37,169 nucleotides of DNA. Source: an uncultured Bacillota bacterium. Lineage in GTDB: Bacteria; Bacillota_I; Bacilli_A; RFN20; CAG-826. The stretch spans positions 1-37,169 of the forward strand of contig CALEHV010000046.1 of the NCBI GenBank assembly GCA_937876465.1. The letters are read 5' to 3'. The notes under the pieces are model-generated. The model was not told where the DNA came from. It saw nothing but the letters and a program-made list of their open reading frames with translations, and ran no database searches. The position numbers and the translations under genes are program-made. Below are positions 24,030 through 33,280 of the stretch, piece after piece; within the stretch, counting starts at the first letter, position 1, and each line of letters starts with the position of its first letter.

Positions 24030-25028
24030 TTATTTTATAAGTTTGTCGAGTTCGCTAACAAGTTTTGGAAGATCGTCCAATGATTTAAGTTTTGCTCCGC
24101 TAGCTTGCGTATGGCCGCCACCTTGGTATTTGGTTGCAACTGACTCGACAGATATACCATTACTTCGTAATGATATACGATAACAATTTTTAAGTTCGTC
24201 CCAAGAAACCGACATCCATATTTTGATTTCATCGAAATGATCAAATAAGTACAAACAATCTTTGCCTTGTTCAGGTTTTAAATGAAGTCTTTCTAATGTC
24301 TCTTTTTCTAAGACATAATAAGCGACACCTTTTTTAGTGACATGATAGTTGTCTAAAACCCATTTTGTGAAATCAATTGAATTGATATCTTCGCTATACA
24401 TTTCTTTATAAATTTGGTTTATATTTATGCCTTTTTGAACTAAAAGTTCAGCAATAGCAAATGTATGGGCGTTAACTTCTGAATATAAGAAACGATTTGA
24501 GTCTCCAACGATAGCTTTGAAAAGCCATGCTGCTGTAGTTTCGCTAAGTTCATATTCTCCATCAAATTTGATGAGCATATTTGCAAGTAATTCACCTGCT
24601 GCAGACATAGTGTCATCTACAATTTGAATTTTGCCGTAATGATCTACTTCTGGATGGTGATCAATTTTAATAATAGTCTTTGCTTTTTTCCAACGCTTAT
24701 CGTCGGTTCTATCGCATGTAGAAGTGTCTAAAATAATCGCAAGAAAATGGTCTTCAAACCATTTATCTTCAACTTTCATCATTGAAGGGAAACAACGTGG
24801 AGTTAAAGTGACATGATCTTCTCCAAGATAAATTACTTCTTTATTTGGGAAGTTGTCTTTTATCCAAGAGACCATTGCCATTTGGCAACCTAAAGCATCA
24901 TAATCTGGTCTAATGTGTCTAAAAACGGCAATTTTATCATATTTTTTGATGTATTTTAAAACGTTTGCATACTTTGTATGAAAGTCTTTACATCTATTAA
25001 TAATTTCTGAATCTAATTTTATGTTCAT
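24030..25028 (-). CDS. nrnA: Bifunctional oligoribonuclease / 3'-phosphoadenosine phosphatase (DHH-DHHA1), NrnA type
   Basis: NrnA degrades 2-5 nt RNAs (nanoRNA) and dephosphorylates pAp. The 332-residue product has the DHH motifs in order: FRHIRPDYDALGC, LAIILDTSTCDRTD, IKIDHHPEVDHYG, and the metal-binding GDSNRF. The DHHA1 substrate-binding end is GGGHTQASGA near residue 305. The neighbourhood with dnaE matches Bacillus ytqI-dnaE. Transcription is separate from dnaE because a terminator lies between. The ATG follows TATAAA by only five bases, pointing to a leaderless mRNA. Confidence 0.9.
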   Translation of the reverse strand: MNIKLDSEIINRCKDFHTKYANVLKYIKKYDKIAVFRHIRPDYDALGCQMAMVSWIKDNFPNKEVIYLGEDHVTLTPRCFPSMMKVEDKWFEDHFLAIILDTSTCDRTDDKRWKKAKTIIKIDHHPEVDHYGKIQIVDDTMSAAGELLANMLIKFDGEYELSETTAAWLFKAIVGDSNRFLYSEVNAHTFAIAELLVQKGININQIYKEMYSEDINSIDFTKWVLDNYHVTKKGVAYYVLEKETLERLHLKPEQGKDCLYLFDHFDEIKIWMSVSWDELKNCYRISLRSNGISVESVATKYQGGGHTQASGAKLKSLDDLPKLVSELDKLIK

Positions 25029-25033
25029 ACATA

Positions 25034-25039
25034 TTTATA
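25034..25039 (-). promoter_or_regulatory. -10 box of nrnA, leaderless arrangement
   Basis: TATAAA on the minus strand ends five bases before the nrnA ATG; no ribosome binding site is visible. Confidence 0.45.
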
Positions 25040-25090
25040 GTAGAGATTTTTGAATATTTATTCAATTGAAACTACAAATATCAAAGCAAC

Positions 25091-25132
25091 AAAAAAGTAC
25101 CTCATTAATAAATAAGGTACTTAATTGAAATA
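25091..25132 (-). terminator. rho-independent terminator of the 25136-26419 lipoprotein gene
   Basis: Minus-strand stem AAGTACCT / AGGTACTT with a long A/T loop, followed by a T run, directly after the lipoprotein stop. Confidence 0.75.
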
Positions 25133-25135
25133 ATT

Positions 25136-26419
25136 TTATTTTGCTTCTGGATCGAGTTCTAAGAAGTCTTTCATTGAAAGATACATTGAACCTTCATCAC
25201 TTGCATCACCTTCACGGTAATCATCTAATGTTGGTAATGTTTTTGTGTAGTTACCTTGTGATTTTGATGATGCGGTGAAGCTTTCTTCTTCGAATGGATT
25301 TCCACCTGGAATGATTTTTGCATATTGACCTGTATATGGGTTATCAATTTCTTTCATTTCTCCAGTTTCACTATCTGGCCACATAACCTTTTCTGGAACA
25401 TAGAGATCAAGCATAGCTTGTTCAGCAATTGTTAATGGGTAGTGAGGTGTTGGATCTCCTTCTTTCCAGTTTCTATCTTTGTAAAGAAGACGTGCGACAC
25501 CACCGAAACCGAATTTAGCATTTTCAATGATTCCATCATTGACTGTGTAATCGTAGTAGTATGAACGATATTGTTTGAAGTAAAGTCCTTTGAATTCTGT
25601 ACCCCAAATAGCTTCTGATGATAGTGGAACAACTGGGTTACCGTCAAAGTCGATATCTTTTGCAAATTGTAATTCGAGTCTGACATGAAGTTTGCCTTCT
25701 TGGTGTTCAACTGTTGCAATTCTTTCATGACCCATTAATGGATAATGTTCGACATACAAACTTTCGTATGCGTCCATAACTTCGTAAGCTCCAGCAATAT
25801 CAGCAAGAACGAGTGGTGAGTTACCACCAAGTGTGCCAATTTCGCTCATTAATTTTGGTGATGTTTCACGTGAAGTCTTGAATGACCATGGATCAGATGG
25901 ATCTCCTTCACCTTCTTCGTTGATAGCAGTGTAAACATAGTTTGCAACGCCGTTTGCTTCCCAAATGACTGTTTCTGATGCCATTTCACTTGGATTTTCA
26001 TAATCAATGCATTCTGGGTATTCTGGATCATCTCCGATAGCATCTTTGTTATATGGATATAAGAGTGAATCTTCAACCATTCTAACTTTGTTATCGTCGT
26101 AACGAGTGAATGATGTAGCACTTGATTCAAGTCTAACGAGTTCTTCGTACTCTGATTCCTCTAAGCCATCAACCCAATTCCATCTTGGTGAATAATTGAT
26201 GTATGAAGTTGTGAGCTTTGTGATCATTTTGTCACCAGCATCGAAAATGCCTTCACGGTAGATACCAGTTTCATCATTTTCCAAAGCTTCGATTGTTACG
26301 TCACCTTTGAGATTACGAACGAATTCATCAAGTTTGTTGACGTATTTGTTGCCGCCACAGCTTGCTAATGTGCATGCAGTTAAGAGGGCGGCTGGAACTA
26401 ATGTTAATATTTTTTTCAT
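25136..26419 (-). CDS. Secreted lipoprotein of unknown function
   Basis: I do not recognise the family. The 427-residue product has a lipoprotein signal peptide (MKKILTLVPAALLTACTLASCGG) with lipobox LASC and the lipid-carrying Cys at residue 21. The mature part is acidic and rich in aromatic residues (RSYYYDYTVND, SPRWNWVDGL), with no cysteine repeats or further membrane segments. It should sit on the outer face of the membrane. GGAAGG precedes the ATG, and the gene has its own terminator. It is not linked to transporter genes here, so a solute-binding role is not supported. Confidence 0.8.
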   Translation of the reverse strand: MKKILTLVPAALLTACTLASCGGNKYVNKLDEFVRNLKGDVTIEALENDETGIYREGIFDAGDKMITKLTTSYINYSPRWNWVDGLEESEYEELVRLESSATSFTRYDDNKVRMVEDSLLYPYNKDAIGDDPEYPECIDYENPSEMASETVIWEANGVANYVYTAINEEGEGDPSDPWSFKTSRETSPKLMSEIGTLGGNSPLVLADIAGAYEVMDAYESLYVEHYPLMGHERIATVEHQEGKLHVRLELQFAKDIDFDGNPVVPLSSEAIWGTEFKGLYFKQYRSYYYDYTVNDGIIENAKFGFGGVARLLYKDRNWKEGDPTPHYPLTIAEQAMLDLYVPEKVMWPDSETGEMKEIDNPYTGQYAKIIPGGNPFEEESFTASSKSQGNYTKTLPTLDDYREGDASDEGSMYLSMKDFLELDPEAK

Positions 26420-26507
26420 ATTAGTTTTCCTTCCTTTCTTTTAAATTGCATACATTTTACAGAATATTATTCTATAAAGTCAACTATTAATTATGGAATG
26501 AGGGTGT

Positions 26508-26541
26508 AAAAAAAGAACACGTTTTTTGTCGAGCGTGTTCT
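26508..26541. terminator. rho-independent terminator of ackA (bidirectional)
   Basis: Stem AGAACACG / CGTGTTCT with T runs on both sides, 16 bp beyond the ackA stop on the minus strand. Confidence 0.85.
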
Positions 26542-26556
26542 TTTTATTAATTATAA

Positions 26557-27756
26557 TTAATTCTCTTTCTTATAGAAAGAATAAGTATCTCTAGCAATCA
26601 TGACTTCTTCGTCAGTTGGAATGATTGCAACTTTAATTTTGCTGTTTGGAGTTGAGAGTAATGTATCTTTTCCACGAATTGATAAATTCAATTCTCTATC
26701 AATTTCAACACCAAGTGCAGGAGCAATTTCATCAATAACTTCTTGTCTTGTTCTTGCTGAGTTTTCTCCAATTCCTGCTGAGAAGACAATAATGTCTGCT
26801 CCACCTAATCTTACGAAATATTGACCGATGAAGTCAGCGATTCTTCTAATGAATAATTTGTTAGCTAAGATTGCTTTTTCGTTTCCTGCATCACATGCTG
26901 TTAAGACATCACGTGAATCATTTGAGACTTCTGAGACACCTAAGAAACCTGATTTTTTATTGAAGATTTGATACATTTCTTCAACCGATTTACCAGTGCA
27001 TTGGCAAAGGTAATTCATAACTGATGGATCTATATCACCTGTACGTGTTCCCATCATAATTCCACCTAAAGGTGTAAGACCCATGGATGTAGCAACACAT
27101 TTACCATCTTTGATAGCGGTAATTGATGCTCCAGAACCAATGTGACATGAGATGATTCTTGGATGCTGTACACCTGGTAAATATTTGAGAGCCATTTCGC
27201 TTAAATATTTGTGTGATGTACCGTGTGCCCCATATCTTCTAACATCGTATTTTTCGGTGTATTCATATGGAATTGGGAAGACATAGTCTTGTGGTTCCAT
27301 AGTTTGATGGAATGCTGTGTCAAAAACAGCAACATTTGTTACATTTGGAAGGATCTGTTTGAAAGCTCTAAATCCAACAAGGTGAGCTTTGTTGTGAAGT
27401 GGTGCAAGAGGAATGAGTGATTCAATCTTGTCTTCAGTATCTTTATTGAATAGTTCAGAGTGGGAGAAATATTTACCACCTTGAACGATTCTATGACCAA
27501 CTGCATTGATCTCGTTCATGTCTTTAACAATGCCTTTTTCAAGCATAGCTTGGACAATGAGTTCGACTGCTGTTGCGTGGTCTAAAATTGGAAGAACTTT
27601 TTCTTCTTTTTGACCGTTCCATTTAATACCAAAAATTGCATCTTCGTGACCAATTCTTTCAGCATTTCCAGAACATAAAACTTTTTCTTCTGGCATCTCA
27701 AATAATTTGAATTTTAATGATGAGCTACCAGCGTTTACTGCCATTACTTTTGCCAT
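26557..27756 (-). CDS. ackA: Acetate kinase
   Basis: Converts acetyl phosphate and ADP to acetate and ATP, the energy-yielding end of mixed-acid fermentation. The 399 residues match the family. Seen are the N-terminal VNAGSSSLKFKLFEM, substrate loop GHRIVQGGKYF, FDTAFHQTM with the catalytic Asp, GAHGTSHKYLSE, the arginine in MGTRTGDIDPS, and the C-terminal IPTDEEVMIARDTY. No phosphotransacetylase gene is in the window. GAGG lies eight bases before the ATG. Confidence 0.97.
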   Translation of the reverse strand: MAKVMAVNAGSSSLKFKLFEMPEEKVLCSGNAERIGHEDAIFGIKWNGQKEEKVLPILDHATAVELIVQAMLEKGIVKDMNEINAVGHRIVQGGKYFSHSELFNKDTEDKIESLIPLAPLHNKAHLVGFRAFKQILPNVTNVAVFDTAFHQTMEPQDYVFPIPYEYTEKYDVRRYGAHGTSHKYLSEMALKYLPGVQHPRIISCHIGSGASITAIKDGKCVATSMGLTPLGGIMMGTRTGDIDPSVMNYLCQCTGKSVEEMYQIFNKKSGFLGVSEVSNDSRDVLTACDAGNEKAILANKLFIRRIADFIGQYFVRLGGADIIVFSAGIGENSARTRQEVIDEIAPALGVEIDRELNLSIRGKDTLLSTPNSKIKVAIIPTDEEVMIARDTYSFYKKEN

Positions 27757-27779
27757 AATAAAAACCTCTATTCGATTAA

Positions 27780-27808
27780 ATTGTAATTACTATATTATGT
27801 ATATTCAA
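27780..27808 (-). promoter_or_regulatory. ackA promoter
   Basis: TTGAAT (27803-27808), 17 bp, TACAAT (27780-27785) on the minus strand; the leader is about 17 nt and includes the GAGG site. Confidence 0.6.
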
Positions 27809-27839
27809 TTATAAAAATGCTTACACGCACTACATATTA

Positions 27840-27859
27840 GCGTATGTATGTGTTAAAAT
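27840..27859 (+). promoter_or_regulatory. glgB operon promoter (extended -10)
   Basis: TAAAAT (27854-27859) with TGT before it forms an extended -10; no good -35 is seen. The start near 27866 gives a leader of about 9 nt. The 11-mer GCGTATGTATG (27840-27850) also occurs next to the dnaB -10 box. Confidence 0.45.
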
Positions 27860-27874
27860 TACTTAGGTTTAATT

Positions 27875-29707
27875 ATGGCTTTTGGTTTATTATACGATTA
27901 CTTAATGGGGCAAACAATTGATGCCTATACCTACTTCGGTGCCCACTTCGAAAAACGTGGCAAAAAAGAAGGCGTAGTCTTTAGACTATATGCTCCTTGT
28001 GCATCCGATGTTTCAGTCATTGGAGAATGGAATAACTGGGATGTTACAAGAGATAAAATGATAAAGATTGATGAATGCGGATGTTGGGAAGTATTTATTC
28101 CTGGACTTTCAAATTATCAAAGTTATAAATTTCATTTTTTGAATGCAAAAGGTGTCTATGTTGATAAAGCAGACCCATATGCATTCTATTCAGAATTTAG
28201 ACCTGCAACATGTTCTAGACTTTTTGATTACACAAACTTTATTTGGCATGACTCTGCTTGGATGAAAAAGAGAACTCGTAATTTTGATGATGCAATGTCA
28301 ATTTACGAATGTCATTTAGGTTCTTGGAAAGGCCAAGTAGATGGTCGTAATCTTTCATATGAGGAAGTTGCAGATTATTTAATTCCTTATATTAAGGAAC
28401 TTGGATATACTCACGTTGAAATTATGCCAATTGTTCAATATCCATTTGATGGTTCTTGGGGTTATCAAGCAACAGGTTTCTTCTCTGTTGATTCAAGATA
28501 TGGAAACCCAAAACAATTGATGAGCTTTGTTGATAGAATGCACCAAGCAGGTATTGGGGTTATTTTAGATTTTGCTCCATGTCATTTTGCAAAAGATGCA
28601 TTTGCTTTATATAACTACGATGGTGATTACTTATTCGAACCAAAAGATACAAGAAGACGTATTTCACCTTGGGGAAGTGCTTATTTTGATTTAGGCAAAG
28701 ATCCTGTTCGTTCTTTCTTGATGTCCGCAATGAACTATTTTGTTACCGAATTCCATTTTGATGGAATTAGAGTTGACGCTGTTAGCAATATGCTTTTCTA
28801 TGACGGCAACAAAGATAAAGGAATCAATCATGGTTCAGTAGAGTTCTTAAAGAGAACAAATTATTACTTACACGAAAGACATTCATCATTGATGATGATT
28901 GCGGAAGATTCGTCTGATTTCTACGGAGTAACAAAACCATTAGACCAAAACGGTGTTGGTTTTGACTACAAATGGGATTTAGGATGGATGAACGATACGC
29001 TGAAGTATTACAGTCTTGATCCAATTTACAAAAAATGGGATCATAACAAATTAACTTTCTCAATGGCATATTTCTTCAACGAAAACTTTATGCTTCCTTT
29101 CTCACACGACGAAGTCGTCCATGGAAAAGGCACAATTATTAACAAGATGTGGGGAGATTATGAACAAAAATTCATGTTGTTAAGAAATCTTTACACATAT
29201 CAATATGCACATCCAGGAAAGAAATTGTCTTTTATGGGCAATGAACTTGCTTCATTTGACGAATGGAACGAAGCAAAATCTCTCCCATGGAATTTAAAAA
29301 CATTCCCAAAACACGATTCGATTACACGTTTAGTTAGAGATCTCAATCTTATTTATAAGTTTGAGCCTGCTATGCATGTTCAAGAATATAACCCAGCTAA
29401 TTACAACTGGTTAATGGTTGATAATGCAGATCAATCTGTCTTTGCATTCGAAAGAATTTGCGGAGAAGATAGATTGCTCTTCGTTTTTAACATGACAACT
29501 TGTTATTACGAAAATTACGACATCCCAGTATCTGAAGATGGACTTTATGAAGAAATCTTCAATTCAGATAAGGATGTTTATGGTGGCGCAAATCAATATA
29601 ACGGTCTTCCTTTGGAAGCAAAAGTTAACGAGAACAACTTCCATCCATATAAAATAACAATTAAACTTGCTTCTTTAGGAGCAATGATTTTCAAATTAAA
29701 AAAATAA
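27875..29707 (+). CDS. glgB: 1,4-alpha-glucan (glycogen) branching enzyme
   Basis: Moves alpha-1,4 chains to alpha-1,6 positions in glycogen. The 610-residue product has an N-terminal CBM48 module (EGVVFRLYAPCASDVSVIGEWNNWD). A GH13 barrel follows: VILDFAPCHF, the nucleophile Asp in GIRVDAVSNML, the acid Glu in MIAEDSS, and PFSHDEVVHGK. A C-terminal beta domain ends the protein. WGYQATGFFSVDSRYG is typical of branching enzymes rather than amylases. It leads an operon with glgP 18 bp downstream. No glgC or glgA lies in the window. Confidence 0.95.
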   Translation: MAFGLLYDYLMGQTIDAYTYFGAHFEKRGKKEGVVFRLYAPCASDVSVIGEWNNWDVTRDKMIKIDECGCWEVFIPGLSNYQSYKFHFLNAKGVYVDKADPYAFYSEFRPATCSRLFDYTNFIWHDSAWMKKRTRNFDDAMSIYECHLGSWKGQVDGRNLSYEEVADYLIPYIKELGYTHVEIMPIVQYPFDGSWGYQATGFFSVDSRYGNPKQLMSFVDRMHQAGIGVILDFAPCHFAKDAFALYNYDGDYLFEPKDTRRRISPWGSAYFDLGKDPVRSFLMSAMNYFVTEFHFDGIRVDAVSNMLFYDGNKDKGINHGSVEFLKRTNYYLHERHSSLMMIAEDSSDFYGVTKPLDQNGVGFDYKWDLGWMNDTLKYYSLDPIYKKWDHNKLTFSMAYFFNENFMLPFSHDEVVHGKGTIINKMWGDYEQKFMLLRNLYTYQYAHPGKKLSFMGNELASFDEWNEAKSLPWNLKTFPKHDSITRLVRDLNLIYKFEPAMHVQEYNPANYNWLMVDNADQSVFAFERICGEDRLLFVFNMTTCYYENYDIPVSEDGLYEEIFNSDKDVYGGANQYNGLPLEAKVNENNFHPYKITIKLASLGAMIFKLKK

Positions 29708-29725
29708 AAAGGAAATAAAGTAGGT

Positions 29726-32140
29726 ATGAATATTTTCAAAAACAAAGAAACTTTTAAAAAGGCATTTCAAGAAAAATTATCAGAAAAATACTCAAATTCA
29801 GTTGAAGAAAGCCATATTTGTGAACAATATGACGTTTTAGCAAAGATGGTCAGAGACTATGCTAACTACGACTGGAGAAAAGTTAGAGAATCCGTTAAGG
29901 CAGGAGAAAGAAAACAATTAATCTATTTCTCCATGGAATTCTTAATGGGAAGATTATTAAATAATAACCTTCAAAATCTTGGCATTTATAACGTTGTTAG
30001 AGATGGTTTAAAAGATTTAGGCATCGATATTAATAAACTTGAAGAACAAGAATCCGATGCAGGACTTGGAAACGGTGGTTTAGGCCGTTTAGCAGCTTGC
30101 TTTTTAGATTCTATTTCATCTTTAGGCTACCCAGTTCAAGGAAACTGTATTCGTTATGAATATGGATTCTTTAGACAAATCTTTGAAAAAGGAAAACAAT
30201 TTGAAGTCCCAGATCAATGGTTAGCAAATGGTTACTCGTTCGAAGTAAGAAGAAGTAAACACGCTGTAGAAGTAGCTTTTGGTGGATTTACTGAAACTTA
30301 TATCAAGGCTAATGGTGAATTCGGAATGAGAACTGTTAACGCTACAAAAGTCAAAGCAGTTCCTTACGATGTTTCAATCATTGGATACAAAAACAAAGTT
30401 ACAAATACATTAAGACTTTGGAGTGCAGAACCAAGTGAAACAAATTTACCAAAGAACACCTCATTCTCAGATTATTTAACAACTCTTAAAGAGTTATCAC
30501 ACGGATTATATCCTGATGATTCAACAGAACAAGGACGTATTTTACGTTTAAAACAACAATATTTCCTTGTTAGCTCTGCTTTACAAAATATTTTTCATGA
30601 ACACTATAAACGTACAAAAACATTATTGGATTTACCACAATCATTTGTCATTCAGTTGAATGACACACACCCAATTATTGGTATTCCAGAATTCATGAGA
30701 CTCATGATGGATGAATATGGTTATGGTTGGGATGAATCATGGAAGATTGTTAAAGAGACTTTTGCTTATACAAACCACACAATTATGGCTGAAGCTCTTG
30801 AAAAATGGCCAGTCCAATACATTCAACAAGTATGTCCACGTTGCTTCATGATTATTGAAGAAATTAACCGTAGATTTAACCAAGAACTTGCTGAAAAGAA
30901 TGTTGAATCTGGAAAACGTCAAAATATGCAAATTATCAAAGATGGTCAAATCTACATGGCCAACATGGCAATTCATGCATGTTTCTCCGTAAATGGTGTT
31001 GCTGCTTTGCATACAGATATTCTTAAAAAGGAAACATTTAAAGACTTCTACGAATTATATCCAAATAAGTTCAATAATAAGACAAATGGTGTAACTCATC
31101 GTAGATGGTTAATGTACGCTAATCCAAAATTATCCGATTTAATCACTTCAAAAATTGGTGATAAATGGGTTTTAAATATGGAAAAAGAAATCAAGAATTT
31201 TGACAAATACGAAAATGATGCCAAAGTTCAAAAGGCCGTCATGGATATCAAGTTTGAAAACAAACTTAAACTTGTAAAATATATTAAAGAAAAAATGAAT
31301 ATTGAAGTTGAACCAAATTCAATTTTCGATGTTCAAGTTAAACGTCTCCATGCTTATAAGAGACAATTAATGAATATTTTCTATGTCATGTATTTATACA
31401 TGAGAATGAAAAACGATTCGTCATTTAGAATCTATCCAAGAACATTTATCTTTGGCGCAAAAGCCGCTCCAAGCTATGTTTATGCTAAGAGAATTATTGA
31501 ATTAATTCTTGCAGTTGCTGATGTCGTTAATAATGATCCAGATATTAGTAAGTATATGAAAGTAGTTTTCGTAGAAAACTATGGTGTATCACTTGCTGAA
31601 CTCATTATTCCTGCAGCAGATGTCTCAGAACAAATTTCAACCGCATCAAAAGAAGCATCAGGTACTTCAAACATGAAGCTTATGATGAATGGTGCAGTTA
31701 CATTAGGTACTGAGGATGGTGCAAATGTTGAAATTCATGAATTAGTTGGTGACGATAACTGTGTCATTTTTGGCTTAAATTCAGATCAAGTTTTGGGATA
31801 CTATGCAAATGGTGGTTACAATGCCTGGGATGAATATAACGGAAATAACGACATTAAGATGGTTCTTCAATCACTCTTTGATGGACCATGGATTCTTAAA
31901 CGTGATAGATTCCAACTCATCTTTGATGAAATCATGAATAATAATGATTGTTACTTTGTTTTGAAAGATTTCCCTGAATATGTGAAAGCTCAACAAAGAA
32001 TCGAAGAGTTATATAAGAATAAAGAAAAATGGGCAGCAATGTGCATTAAAAACATTGCAATGTCAGGTAAATTTACTTCTGATAGAACAATTGAACAATA
32101 TGTTCAAGATATTTGGCATTTAAGAAAGATCGGAGAATAA
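29726..32140 (+). CDS. glgP: Glycogen/maltodextrin phosphorylase
   Basis: PLP enzyme releasing glucose 1-phosphate from alpha-1,4-glucan ends. The 804-residue product shows SMEFLMGRLL, GNGGLGRLAACFLDS, QLNDTHPIIGIPEFMRL, KRLHAYKRQLMN, and near the C terminus EASGTSNMKLMMNG with the PLP lysine followed by GTEDGANVEI. AAGGA and GTAGGT precede the ATG. With glgB upstream it forms a glycogen-turnover pair. Confidence 0.97.
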   Translation: MNIFKNKETFKKAFQEKLSEKYSNSVEESHICEQYDVLAKMVRDYANYDWRKVRESVKAGERKQLIYFSMEFLMGRLLNNNLQNLGIYNVVRDGLKDLGIDINKLEEQESDAGLGNGGLGRLAACFLDSISSLGYPVQGNCIRYEYGFFRQIFEKGKQFEVPDQWLANGYSFEVRRSKHAVEVAFGGFTETYIKANGEFGMRTVNATKVKAVPYDVSIIGYKNKVTNTLRLWSAEPSETNLPKNTSFSDYLTTLKELSHGLYPDDSTEQGRILRLKQQYFLVSSALQNIFHEHYKRTKTLLDLPQSFVIQLNDTHPIIGIPEFMRLMMDEYGYGWDESWKIVKETFAYTNHTIMAEALEKWPVQYIQQVCPRCFMIIEEINRRFNQELAEKNVESGKRQNMQIIKDGQIYMANMAIHACFSVNGVAALHTDILKKETFKDFYELYPNKFNNKTNGVTHRRWLMYANPKLSDLITSKIGDKWVLNMEKEIKNFDKYENDAKVQKAVMDIKFENKLKLVKYIKEKMNIEVEPNSIFDVQVKRLHAYKRQLMNIFYVMYLYMRMKNDSSFRIYPRTFIFGAKAAPSYVYAKRIIELILAVADVVNNDPDISKYMKVVFVENYGVSLAELIIPAADVSEQISTASKEASGTSNMKLMMNGAVTLGTEDGANVEIHELVGDDNCVIFGLNSDQVLGYYANGGYNAWDEYNGNNDIKMVLQSLFDGPWILKRDRFQLIFDEIMNNNDCYFVLKDFPEYVKAQQRIEELYKNKEKWAAMCIKNIAMSGKFTSDRTIEQYVQDIWHLRKIGE

Positions 32141-32142
32141 TA

Positions 32143-32637
32143 ATGACTTTAGTGAATCTAAAGGAACTTTATAATCTTCAAGCTCAATTAGATGCAGAAA
32201 TTGCGGAAAAGCATAATGTTTCTTATGCAACAACACATTCAAGAAGGCTTCTAGCCTTAATTGTTGAAATTGGTGAACTTGCTAATGAAACAAGATGCTT
32301 TAAATATTGGTCAAATAAAGGACCATCCGCAAAAGAAATCGTTATGGATGAATTTGCTGATGGATTGCATTTCTTACTCTCTCTTGGAATTCCTTTAAAG
32401 GCAAACAAATTTGAATATGAAATCGAAAAATCGAATGAAGACTTAACAATTCAATTTCATAATGTCTACAAATTGGCCACAAGTTTACTTGATAATTACG
32501 ATTTGAAACACTATGAAGCGTGCTTTCAAGCATATCTAAATTTGACTGCTTCAATTAATATGAGTGTTGACGATATTATCAATTCTTACAAATCAAAATT
32601 ATCTGTGAATTATAAAAGACAAGAAACAAATTATTAA
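32143..32637 (+). CDS. Dimeric dUTPase (all-alpha NTP pyrophosphatase)
   Basis: Probably hydrolyses dUTP to dUMP and pyrophosphate, keeping uracil out of DNA. The 164-residue product is all-helical with the metal-binding motifs EIGELANE and, after KYWSNKGPS, DEFADGLHFLLSLG, characteristic of the dUTPase_2 family. Trimeric dUTPase motifs are absent. GGAG at 32132-32135 and the ATG two bases after the glgP stop set the start and place it in the glycogen operon, an unexpected partner. Related MazG-like enzymes have different nucleotide preference, so specificity is inferred. Confidence 0.8.
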   Translation: MTLVNLKELYNLQAQLDAEIAEKHNVSYATTHSRRLLALIVEIGELANETRCFKYWSNKGPSAKEIVMDEFADGLHFLLSLGIPLKANKFEYEIEKSNEDLTIQFHNVYKLATSLLDNYDLKHYEACFQAYLNLTASINMSVDDIINSYKSKLSVNYKRQETNY

Positions 32638-32642
32638 AATAA

Positions 32643-32672
32643 AAATAGAACGATTAAATCGTTCTATTTTTT
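32643..32672. terminator. Bidirectional rho-independent terminator
   Basis: Perfect stem AAATAGAACGAT / ATCGTTCTATTT with loop TAA and a T run, between the convergent dUTPase and membrane-protein genes. Confidence 0.88.
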
Positions 32673-32685
32673 GACTTAAATTTTA

Positions 32686-33195
32686 TTATTTAAGAATAGC
32701 TGAGCCTAAGAAACCTAATCCACCAACAATGCTTAAGATTCCAGCAACAATTGCGCCAGCACCTAAGTTGTAGCTGATTAATTCAGTTCCTTCAACGCCT
32801 TGAGCTTTTGTCCAGCTAGCAACTGCACAGAAAACAAAGATTGCAGCAACGATTAATAAAAGTGTTGCAGCGAATGCAATAATTTTTCTGAATTTGCCTA
32901 ATGCAGGAATAAAGGTTAAAAGACCAGCAACAGCTGAAACACAAATTAAAATGAAGCCAATTAATGGAAGTGCTGCAGCTTTATATTCTGCAACTAAAAT
33001 TTGTGAGCCTAAGACTTCTTTGTATTCCTTATAACCGAATGCAACTTTGAATCCATCGAATACTTTTGTAGTGCCTAATATATTCTCTTTAACAACAACA
33101 AAGTCTAAAAAGAACATAATAATAGCAGCTAAAGCGAGAACGATTCCGATTGCTGAACAAATTGCGTTTTTCTTAAAGTTTAATTTTTTTGCCAT
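32686..33195 (-). CDS. Four-helix membrane protein of unknown function
   Basis: I do not recognise this 169-residue protein. Hydrophobic segments lie at about residues 10-33, 75-95, 105-127 and 145-166, with a short basic start (MAKKLNFKKN). The longest loop (about 34-73, VVVKENILGTTKVFDGFKVA) would face outward if the N terminus is inside. Small residues are abundant in the last helices (GAGAIVAGILSIVGGLGFLG). AAGGAAAA precedes the ATG at some distance. No enzyme motif is visible. Confidence 0.7.
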   Translation of the reverse strand: MAKKLNFKKNAICSAIGIVLALAAIIMFFLDFVVVKENILGTTKVFDGFKVAFGYKEYKEVLGSQILVAEYKAAALPLIGFILICVSAVAGLLTFIPALGKFRKIIAFAATLLLIVAAIFVFCAVASWTKAQGVEGTELISYNLGAGAIVAGILSIVGGLGFLGSAILK

Positions 33196-33252
33196 TTGAA
33201 TGTATTTTCCTTTCTAAAAATAGTTAAACATTTTTAATGTTATAAAATCAAT

Positions 33253-33280
33253 AAAAAAATAACGACTTATAAAGTTGCTA
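33253..33280 (-). terminator. Probable terminator overlapping the end of the DUF523 gene
   Basis: Minus-strand TAGCAACT-TTATA-AGTCGTTA forms an imperfect stem (one mismatch, one G-T) followed by seven T. It begins at the stop codon itself. Confidence 0.55.
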
